Source of the DNA: Nocardia mikamii NBRC 108933
GTDB taxonomy: Bacteria; Actinomycetota; Actinomycetes; Mycobacteriales; Mycobacteriaceae
DNA length: 64,000 nt
Direction of reading: 5' to 3'
NCBI RefSeq assembly: GCF_001613505.1
Contig: NZ_BDCM01000012.1
Span: 620,001-684,000, forward strand
The notes under the pieces were generated by a model. It was given only the letters and a program-made list of their open reading frames with translations. It had not been told where the DNA came from and did no database searches. Shown piece after piece: positions 24,843-31,893 of the stretch. The translations under genes were made by a program, and so were the position numbers. Within the stretch, counting starts at the first letter, position 1. Each line of letters starts with the position of its first letter.

Positions 24843-26564
24843 CTACATACGCCGCAACGCCGCGATGCGCTGGGACAACTGGTCGGCGGTCGCCAGTGCC
24901 GTCGGCGGTCCGCCGCATTCGCGCCGCAGCTCGCCGTGGATCACCCCGTGCGGTTTCCCGGTGCGGTGATGATGCATGGCGACCAGCGAGTTGAGCTCGC
25001 GCCGCAACTCCCCCAGCCGGTCGGCGGTCGCGACGCGCTCGGCCGCGGCCGCCGCGGAGGGTCCGGCGTCGGGCGCCTCGGCCACCGAGACGGCGGCGCT
25101 GCGTTCGCGGATCTGGCGAGTCTGGCGGTCGCGCAGCAGGGCCCGCATCTGGTCGGCGTCCAGCAGGCCCGGAATGCCGAGGTAGTCGGCCTCCTCGTCG
25201 CTGCCGGAGAAGGTCGCGGTACCGAACGAATCGCCGTCGTAGATCACCTGATCCAGTTCGGCGTCGGCCGCCAGCGCGACGAAGGCGCGTTCCTCCTCGC
25301 CCGGCTCGTCCTTCTGCTTGTTGGCGTCGATCAGCAGTTCGTCGTCGAGAGCGTTCTTCTCCCGATGCGGTTTGCCGATGACGTGGTCGCGCTGCACTTC
25401 GAGCTGGGCGGCGAGATCGAGCAGCACCGGCACCGACGGCAGGAAGACGCTCGCGGTCTCCCCCGTCCGCCGCGCACGCACGAAACGGCCGATGGCCTGG
25501 GCGAAATACAGCGGGGTCGAGGCGCTGGTGGCATAGACGCCGACGGCCAGACGCGGCACGTCCACACCTTCGGACACCATGCGCACGGCGACCATCCACG
25601 GATCGGTGCTGTTGCTGAACTCCCCGATCCGCTGGGAGGAGGTGGGGTCGTCGGAGAGGACCACGGCCGGTTTGCTGCCCGAAATATGTTCCAGCAGTTC
25701 GGCGTAATCGCGGGCCTTCTCCTGGTCGGTCGCGATCACCAGGCCGCCGGCGTCGGGCATGCCGGTGGCGCGCAGCTGCCGCAACCGGGTATCGGCGGCG
25801 GTCAGCACCTTCGACATCCAGTCGCCCGCCGGATCGAGGGCGGTGCGCCACGCGCGCGCGGTCTGTTCGGCGCTCAGCGGTTCACCCAACCGGGCGGAAT
25901 ACTCCTCACCCGCGCTGTCGCGCCACTGCGCCTCACCGGAATAGGCGAGGAAGACCACCGGCCGGACCACGCCGTCGGCGAGGGCCTCGGAATAGCCGTA
26001 GGTGTAGTCGGCGCTCGACCGCGGAAAGCCGGACTCGTCCGGTTCGTAGTTGACGAACGGAATCTGCGAATCGTCGCTGCGGAAGGGAGTACCGGTCAGC
26101 GCCAAGCGGCGAGTGGCGTCACCGAACGCCTCGGCGACCGCATCGCCCCAGCTCTTGGCGTCACCGGCATGGTGGATCTCGTCGAGAATCACCAGGGTCC
26201 GGCGATTCTCGGTCCGCACCCGGTGCTTGAACGGATGCGAGGCGACCTGGGCGTAGGTGACCACGACGCCGTGGAAGTCGCCGGAGGTGCCGCCGGTGCT
26301 GTTGGAGAAGTTCGAATCCAGCTGGATGCCGAGGCGCGCCGCCGCCGCCGACCACTGATGTTTGAGGTGTTCGGTGGGCGCGACCACGGTGACCTGGTCG
26401 ACGGTGCGGTCGGTGAGCAGCTCGGTCGCCAGCCGCAACGCGAACGTGGTCTTACCCGCGCCGGGCGTCGCCACAGCCAGGAAGTCACGTGGTTTGGTCG
26501 TCAGATATCTGGTGAGTGCTCTGCGCTGCCATGCTCGTAACGAACCGCCACCACCCGAAGTCAC
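24843..26564 (-). CDS. DEAD/DEAH-box helicase (type III restriction-like fold)
   Basis: A superfamily 2 helicase of about 573 residues. RAWQRRAL precedes Walker A ATPGAGKTT; motif II is DEIHHAGD; motif III is LTGTPFRS; the second RecA domain has SEGVDVPRLAVGVYAT and QAIGRFVR. The last ~130 residues are charged and Ala-rich. TACTGT lies 7 bases before GTG 26564, so I take this leaderless start; GTG 26594 and 26588 extend the frame. No methyltransferase or specificity gene is nearby, so it is not a restriction subunit as it stands. The process it serves is unknown. Confidence 0.85.
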   Translation of the reverse strand: MTSGGGGSLRAWQRRALTRYLTTKPRDFLAVATPGAGKTTFALRLATELLTDRTVDQVTVVAPTEHLKHQWSAAAARLGIQLDSNFSNSTGGTSGDFHGVVVTYAQVASHPFKHRVRTENRRTLVILDEIHHAGDAKSWGDAVAEAFGDATRRLALTGTPFRSDDSQIPFVNYEPDESGFPRSSADYTYGYSEALADGVVRPVVFLAYSGEAQWRDSAGEEYSARLGEPLSAEQTARAWRTALDPAGDWMSKVLTAADTRLRQLRATGMPDAGGLVIATDQEKARDYAELLEHISGSKPAVVLSDDPTSSQRIGEFSNSTDPWMVAVRMVSEGVDVPRLAVGVYATSASTPLYFAQAIGRFVRARRTGETASVFLPSVPVLLDLAAQLEVQRDHVIGKPHREKNALDDELLIDANKQKDEPGEEERAFVALAADAELDQVIYDGDSFGTATFSGSDEEADYLGIPGLLDADQMRALLRDRQTRQIRERSAAVSVAEAPDAGPSAAAAAERVATADRLGELRRELNSLVAMHHHRTGKPHGVIHGELRRECGGPPTALATADQLSQRIAALRRM

Positions 26565-26746
26565 TCGACAGACAGTAGCGACCGGCACCGACACCTAGCC
26601 AATTCGACACCACGTGATCTGCCACGAATCCGGCGACGGCCCGGCTCACCTCGCAGATCACGGCGGGCCTGTGCGGCAGAACACTGACGACACGTTCGCG
26701 GCCCGTTGCTGCCGTGGCGCCCGCGGTGGGCAATGCTGTACTCACC

Positions 26747-27946
26747 ATGTGTTCCGACCGACCGGCCTCGACGTCCGGCGCAGCGCGCTCCTGGCAGCGG
26801 CTGCGCGGTCGAGTGGTGGCCGCGCTGCGGCGGATCTGGCAGGTGATCGCGCGAGTCGCGGAGAAGGCGTGGGGAGATTCGATCTTCGCCAAATCGGCCG
26901 CAGCTGCGTTCTGGCAGACCCTCTCGCTGGCGCCACTGCTGCTCGGACTGCTGGGCAGCATCGGGTACGTCGGCGGGCTGTTCGGCCCCGACACCGTCCA
27001 TATCGTCGAGGGCAAGATCGTCAGCTTCAGCCGCAATCTGTTCAGCGCCAACATCGTCGACGAGATGATCGCGCCGACCGTGCGCGACGTACTGCAACGC
27101 GGGCGCGGCGCGGTGGTGTCGGTCGGTTTCGTGCTGTCACTGTGGGCGGGATCCTCGGCGATGGCGACCTTCGTCGACTCCATCGTCGCCGCGCACGGGC
27201 AGGCCGATGCCCGCCATCCGGTCTGGCAGCGGATCTTCGCGCTCGGGTTGTATCTACTGTTCCTGGTGGCAGCCGTATTCGTGCTGCCGCTGGTGGCCTT
27301 GGGCCCGACCCTGATCGGGCGCACGCTGCCACCGGGCTGGCGCGAACCCGGGCTGCGCCTGATCGACACGTTCTACTATCCGGCGGCCGGGCTGCTGCTC
27401 ATCGTCGGCCTGACCACGTTGTACAAACTGGCCCTGCACCGGTCGCTGCCGTGGCATCGGCTCTTCGGCGGGGCGCTGGTGGCCGGCATCTTCTTCATGG
27501 CGGCCAGCGACGTCCTGCGCCGCTATCTGACCTACGCGGCGCGGGCCGGCGTCAGCTACGGGGCGCTGGCGACACCGATCGCCTTCCTGCTCTTCACGTT
27601 CTTCCTGGCGTTCGCGGTGATTCTGGGCGCGGAATTCAATGCCACCGTGCAGGAGTTCTGGCCGGCCCGGGCGACCCGGTTCGAACAGTTCAAGCAGTGG
27701 TGGGCCCGGCGCAAGCACCGGCACGACGGCCGCGACGACGAGGACGAGACCGCGCGGACAGACGACGAACAACCCTCGGATCTGCCGTGGACACGAACAG
27801 GTGACCCGGAAACCGCGGATCCGCCACACCCGGGCGGCCCGCCGCCGGCCGACCGGCCCGACGATCCCGCCGGTGGTTCCGCCCACCGCGCCGAGGCCCA
27901 CCCACCGTCGGTTCTCGACCAGGGCCGGATCCGCCCCGCCGGATAA
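26747..27946 (+). CDS. YihY/BrkB-family membrane protein
   Basis: A 399-residue protein with about six membrane helices in the YihY domain (about 45-310), including AAAAFWQTLSLAPLLLGLLG, WAGSSAMATFVDSI and FLLFTFFLAFAVILGAEFN, and then a long hydrophilic Asp/Pro-rich tail. It occupies the Rv2707 position. The old name ribonuclease BN is not supported by the fold. ATG 26747 is chosen because TGTACT lies just upstream; GTG 26714 is in frame. Function unknown. Confidence 0.88.
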   Translation: MCSDRPASTSGAARSWQRLRGRVVAALRRIWQVIARVAEKAWGDSIFAKSAAAAFWQTLSLAPLLLGLLGSIGYVGGLFGPDTVHIVEGKIVSFSRNLFSANIVDEMIAPTVRDVLQRGRGAVVSVGFVLSLWAGSSAMATFVDSIVAAHGQADARHPVWQRIFALGLYLLFLVAAVFVLPLVALGPTLIGRTLPPGWREPGLRLIDTFYYPAAGLLLIVGLTTLYKLALHRSLPWHRLFGGALVAGIFFMAASDVLRRYLTYAARAGVSYGALATPIAFLLFTFFLAFAVILGAEFNATVQEFWPARATRFEQFKQWWARRKHRHDGRDDEDETARTDDEQPSDLPWTRTGDPETADPPHPGGPPPADRPDDPAGGSAHRAEAHPPSVLDQGRIRPAG

Positions 27947-28045
27947 CCGGCGACCAATTCGAGCCTGCGCCTCACACAAGCGAGGCGGGTGCGGGTGCAG
28001 ACGGACGAGACGGCCCGGAACGGCCGCTCGATCCGTCCGCCGAGC

Positions 28046-28279
28046 TCAGTCCTTCTTCATCATTTCGTAGATGCGTTTGCAATCCGGGCAGACCGGCGAG
28101 CCGGGCTTGGCCGAGCGCGTCACCGGGAACACCTCGCCGCACAGCGCCACGACATGGGTGCCCATGACGGCACTTTCGGCGATCTTGTCCTTCTTCACGT
28201 AGTGGAAGAATTTGGGAGTATCGCTGTCGGTCGTCTCGTCGGTGGTCGTATCCGGACGAACCAGGGTGTCGGTGCTCAC
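28046..28279 (-). CDS. DUF3039 domain protein
   Basis: A 77-residue protein with FFHYVKKDKIAESAVMGTHV, then VALCGEVFPVTRSAKPGSPV and CPDCKRIYEMM. The conserved Cys, His and CxxC residues suggest one zinc site. CAGAAT lies 7 bases before GTG 28279, indicating a leaderless start; the longer open frame to 28342 has no family sequence. Function unknown. Confidence 0.88.
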   Translation of the reverse strand: MSTDTLVRPDTTTDETTDSDTPKFFHYVKKDKIAESAVMGTHVVALCGEVFPVTRSAKPGSPVCPDCKRIYEMMKKD

Positions 28280-28415
28280 CCCATCGATTCTGCCATCGGC
28301 GCGCGAGGGGGGTGAGCGGGTGTCGCCAACCTCATCGAACACCCCGCGGTTCGGCGGTGCTTGCGCGGTGGCGGGCGCGTGTGCATTCGATCATGCGGAG
28401 TGGAAGACTCGACGT

Positions 28416-28973
28416 ATGCAGCGTGACGGCGACTCCTCCGACCTACCGCCCGAGTCCCGGACGTCGGGCCCGGGACGGGTCGGTTCGGAGCGCGACGACG
28501 CACGCGCGGGCGAACCCGGCGGCTCCGCGAATACCGCCGAGGCTCCGGACATCTCGGTGGCGCCGGACGATCCGCGGCCTTCGGGCGCGACGTTCGAGCG
28601 CCGGCCACCCGGATCGATCCCCCGCCCCGCCCGCGCTTCGACCGGTTATTTCCCCGGTGATGACAAACATCCGGTGTTGATCACCGAGGCCGCTCCCTCC
28701 CTGGACCAGCAGCACCGCGCCCGCGTGAAGCGCTACATGATCCTGATGGGTTTCCGCATTCCCTGCCTGGTGCTGGCGGCGGCCGCGTACGGCCTGTGGA
28801 GCAATGCGCTGATCTCGCTGGCCATCATCGGCGTTTCCATCCCGCTGCCCTGGATCGCCGTACTCATCGCGAACGACCGGCCACCACGCAGCAAGGACGA
28901 GCCCAGCCGCTGGGACGAGCGCCGCGCGGCGAAAGCGCTCGAATCGGGACAGCACCGTTCCATCGACGGCTGA
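28416..28973 (+). CDS. DUF3099 family membrane protein
   Basis: A 185-residue protein: a disordered acidic N-terminal ~90 residues, then the DUF3099 core with HPVLITEAAPSLDQQHRARV, two membrane helices (RIPCLVLAAAAYGLW and LISLAIIGVSIPLPWIAVLI) and a basic tail. It sits in the Rv2709 position, upstream of sigB. ATG 28416 is chosen; the open frame reaches back to 28212 without support. Function unknown. Confidence 0.85.
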   Translation: MQRDGDSSDLPPESRTSGPGRVGSERDDARAGEPGGSANTAEAPDISVAPDDPRPSGATFERRPPGSIPRPARASTGYFPGDDKHPVLITEAAPSLDQQHRARVKRYMILMGFRIPCLVLAAAAYGLWSNALISLAIIGVSIPLPWIAVLIANDRPPRSKDEPSRWDERRAAKALESGQHRSIDG

Positions 28974-29039
28974 ACGACACGCCCGAGCTGACCGGCCCCG
29001 GCGCGCATGGCCTCCCGTACCAGGTGGCAGAGTTCTCGT

Positions 29040-30614
29040 GTGCCTGCCGACCGGACCACCACCTCCCTGCTCACCGCCCTCGCACCCGCGCTGCGCGCCG
29101 CGCTGATCCGGGTCCGTTACGACGCCGACACCGTGCTCGAGGCCATCGGCGCCGACGCCCACGCCGCCCTGGGACGTTCCGAACCGGTACCGGTGCGCCG
29201 GGCCGCGCGCGACGCCGGTGAGCTCGGCACGCTGATCCGGCTGCTGCTGCTCGGCGACGCCCTGCCCGAACGGGAGGTGGCCGCGGCCTTCGCCCCGCTC
29301 GACGTCGACCGGGCCGTCGCCGCGGGTCTGCTCGAGCGCGACGGCGACTCGATCCGCGCCGCGCTGGACCTGCGGCCCCTGGATCTGGGGTCGGGCACGC
29401 GCTGGGTGCTGTCGGATCTCGACGACTCGATGCGGCGGCGCACCCTCAGCGCCGACCATGTCCTGGGCGTGGGCCAGGCGTCGCTGTCGCTGCTGCGCGC
29501 GACGCCGACCGATCCCGTCGGATCCGTTCTGGATCTCGGCACCGGCTGCGGTGTGCAGGCGGTGCACGCCGCGGGCTACGCGAAGACGGTGACCGGCACC
29601 GATGTCAGCAGCCGCGCGTTGTGGCTGGCCGAGGCGACCGCCGCGCTCAACGACCTCGACATCGAATTCGTCGAGGGCTCGTGGTTCGAGCCGGTCGCCG
29701 GGCGCCGATTCGATCAGGTGGTGGCCAATCCTCCGTTCGTGGTCGGACCGGCCCGGATCGAGCACACCTACCGCGATTCCGGCCTGGCGCTCGACGGTGC
29801 CAGCGAACTGGTCGTCTCGCAGGCGCCCGGTCTGCTGAATCCGGGCGGTACCGCCGCGATGCTCGCCTCCTGGGTGCACGCCGACGAGGCCGACTGGCGG
29901 AGCCGGGTGGCGAGCTGGCTGCCCGATCACGGGGTCGACGCGTGGATCGTGCAGCGCGATGTGGCCGATCCGGCACTGTACGTCGGCACGTGGCTGCGCG
30001 ATGCCGGACTGGATCCGCGCGATACCGAGGCGCAGCGGCGGGCCGAGCAGTGGCTGGCCGCCTTCGACGCGGCGCGGGTCGAAGGCATCGGCTTCGGCTT
30101 CGTCTATCTGCGCGCGATCGACGGGCCCACCGAGGTGCTCGCCGAGGATCTCACCCACGGTTTCGACGACCCGCTCGGCGCGGAGGCGCCGGCCTACTTC
30201 CGCCGTTCGGCGTGGCTGCGGACGGTTCTGGCGGACAACGAGGTCGCCTGGCGTGCGCGATTCACCGTCGACGCCGCGACCGCACTGGAACGCGTCCTGC
30301 TGCCGGGCGCCGAGGGCTGGCAGGAGCGCGTGGTCCGGTTGCATCGCGGTGACGGCCCCCGCTGGCAGCACGAGATCGATGACACTCTGGCGGCGTTGCT
30401 CGCGGGAATGCGGCCCGACGGACTGCCGTTGGAAGAGCTGGTCGAATTGCTCGCAATCGGCCACACCGGAACCACCGCCACGCCGCAATTCCGAGCCGAG
30501 GCGTTGTCGGCGGTCACCGGATTGGTCCGGCACGGACTGATCACACCGGACGAACTCGACGCGACTCCGACCGACGCCGCGCGTACCCCCGTGTCCTCGA
30601 AGTTCCCTTCTTAA
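29040..30614 (+). CDS. SAM-dependent methyltransferase (small-domain/HemK-like)
   Basis: A 524-residue protein. The N-terminal ~150 residues form an accessory domain; the class I methyltransferase core has motif I VLDLGTGCGVQAVHAAG (near 165) and NPPF (near 230), the latter typical of enzymes that methylate glutamine or N-groups of bases in rRNA. A C-terminal domain of about 180 residues follows. Actinobacterial homologues are widely conserved and uncharacterised. GTG 29040 is chosen over ATG 29007, since the upstream 11 residues look like leader. It lies directly before sigB. Confidence 0.85.
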   Translation: MPADRTTTSLLTALAPALRAALIRVRYDADTVLEAIGADAHAALGRSEPVPVRRAARDAGELGTLIRLLLLGDALPEREVAAAFAPLDVDRAVAAGLLERDGDSIRAALDLRPLDLGSGTRWVLSDLDDSMRRRTLSADHVLGVGQASLSLLRATPTDPVGSVLDLGTGCGVQAVHAAGYAKTVTGTDVSSRALWLAEATAALNDLDIEFVEGSWFEPVAGRRFDQVVANPPFVVGPARIEHTYRDSGLALDGASELVVSQAPGLLNPGGTAAMLASWVHADEADWRSRVASWLPDHGVDAWIVQRDVADPALYVGTWLRDAGLDPRDTEAQRRAEQWLAAFDAARVEGIGFGFVYLRAIDGPTEVLAEDLTHGFDDPLGAEAPAYFRRSAWLRTVLADNEVAWRARFTVDAATALERVLLPGAEGWQERVVRLHRGDGPRWQHEIDDTLAALLAGMRPDGLPLEELVELLAIGHTGTTATPQFRAEALSAVTGLVRHGLITPDELDATPTDAARTPVSSKFPS

Positions 30615-30675
30615 GAACTTCTCAGACGGAGGATGTGAAAGCCGCAGCTCAGCACGGTTTATCGGCGCCAAGGCG

Positions 30676-30703
30676 GGGAACTTTCCCAGTGTCGGGTCCG
30701 TTG
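30676..30703 (+). promoter_or_regulatory. SigE/SigH-type promoter of sigB
   Basis: GGGAAC (30676-30681), a 17-base spacer and CGTTG (30699-30703) match the ECF -35/-10 pattern read by SigE and SigH in mycobacteria, where sigB has the same type of promoter. It starts transcription about 30 bases before the sigB ATG. Confidence 0.75.
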
Positions 30704-30737
30704 TTCGGAGTGAGACACCACCGACAGGAGGCAAGTC

Positions 30738-31706
30738 ATGACAAGCCCCGCCACCACTGGAGTGCGCGCCATCGATTCGGACCTCGACGCCCAGAGCCCG
30801 GCAGCCGACCTGGTACGTGTGTACCTGAATGGGATCGGTAAGACCGCGCTGCTGACGGCCGCCGACGAGGTCGAATTGGCCAAGCGCATCGAGGCGGGCC
30901 TCTATGCCCAACACCTGTTGGAGACCGGCAAGCGGCTCTCGGCGACCCGCAAGCGGGACCTGGCGATCCTGGTCCGCGACGGTCAGGCCGCCCGTCAGCA
31001 TCTGTTGGAGGCCAACCTCCGCCTGGTCGTATCGCTGGCCAAGCGCTACACCGGCCGCGGTATGCCGCTGCTGGATCTGATCCAGGAAGGCAACCTGGGT
31101 CTGATCCGCGCGATGGAGAAGTTCGACTACGCCAAGGGTTTCAAGTTCTCCACCTACGCCACCTGGTGGATCCGGCAGGCCATCACCCGCGGTATGGCCG
31201 ACCAGAGCCGCACCATCCGCCTCCCCGTGCATCTGGTGGAACAGGTCAACAAGCTGGCCCGGATCAAGCGCGAACTGCATCAGCAGCTCGGCCGCGAGGC
31301 CAGCGACGAGGAACTGTCGGCCGAATCGGGTATTCCGGTGGAGAAGATCGCCGATCTGCTCGACCACAGCCGCGACCCGGTGAGCTTGGACATGCCGGTC
31401 GGCAATGACGAGGAAGCCCCGCTGGGCGACTTCATCGAGGATTCGGAGGCGACCTCCGCCGAGAGCGCCGTCATCGCCGGGCTCATGCACCGCGATGTGC
31501 GCAGCGTGCTGGCCACCCTCGACGAGCGCGAACAGCAGGTCATCCGGCTGCGCTTCGGCCTCGACGACGGCCAGCCGCGCACCCTCGACCAGATCGGCAA
31601 GCTGTTCGGTCTCTCGCGTGAACGCGTGCGCCAGATCGAGCGCGAAGTCATGGCCAAGCTCCGCAAGGGTGAGCGGGCGGATCGCCTGCGCGCCTACGCC
31701 AGCTAG
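30738..31706 (+). CDS. sigB: RNA polymerase sigma factor SigB
   Basis: A 322-residue group 2 sigma factor, close to SigA in regions 1.2-4 (VRVYLNGIGKTALLTAADEV; KRYTGRGMPLLDLIQEGNLG; TLDQIGKLFGLSRERVRQIE) but without the SigA N-terminal extension. It directs stress and stationary-phase transcription. A CAGGAGGCAA site precedes ATG 30738. As in M. tuberculosis, ideR lies downstream, but here ppc, the acetyltransferase and acuC come between them. Confidence 0.96.
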   Translation: MTSPATTGVRAIDSDLDAQSPAADLVRVYLNGIGKTALLTAADEVELAKRIEAGLYAQHLLETGKRLSATRKRDLAILVRDGQAARQHLLEANLRLVVSLAKRYTGRGMPLLDLIQEGNLGLIRAMEKFDYAKGFKFSTYATWWIRQAITRGMADQSRTIRLPVHLVEQVNKLARIKRELHQQLGREASDEELSAESGIPVEKIADLLDHSRDPVSLDMPVGNDEEAPLGDFIEDSEATSAESAVIAGLMHRDVRSVLATLDEREQQVIRLRFGLDDGQPRTLDQIGKLFGLSRERVRQIEREVMAKLRKGERADRLRAYAS

Positions 31707-31717
31707 GTCACACAGAC

Positions 31718-31744
31718 GCTGGGCCGCCCGGAATCCGGCCCAGC
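31718..31744 (+). terminator. sigB terminator hairpin
   Basis: GCTGGGCCG and CGGCCCAGC form a 9-bp stem with a 9-base loop, 11 bases after the sigB stop. No T-run. Confidence 0.6.
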
Positions 31745-31783
31745 ACCATCCCGGTGACCGGATAGCGTGGTCACCTCCGCTGC

Positions 31784-31837
31784 GCCGGCCGACGCCGCTG
31801 TGCCCTTTTCCCCTCCGGGGCACATCCGTCGGCCGGC
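31784..31837. terminator. large nested inverted repeat, bidirectional terminator candidate
   Basis: GCCGGCCGACG (31784-31794) pairs with CGTCGGCCGGC (31827-31837). Inside it, GTGCCC and GGGCAC form a second arm around a TTTTCCCCTCC loop. It lies between the convergent sigB and ppc genes and could fold as a two-level hairpin or cruciform. Confidence 0.6.
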
Positions 31838-31893
31838 GTGCTGTATCGATCGGCCGGTCGCGAATCCCGTTGCCGCGACTCCGAATTGCGTGG

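Noticed and set aside
24843..26594. Helicase as a restriction-modification subunit
   Set aside because: No methyltransferase, specificity or nuclease gene is adjacent; the neighbours are a TetR gene and YihY.
26747..27946. YihY protein as ribonuclease BN
   Set aside because: This name came from an old misassignment; the sequence is a membrane protein without nuclease motifs.
28443..31823. 1126-codon open frame on the minus strand
   Set aside because: It lies opposite DUF3099, the methyltransferase and sigB, whose domains are clear. The translation is Gly/Arg/His-rich with no motif: a GC-rich antisense shadow.
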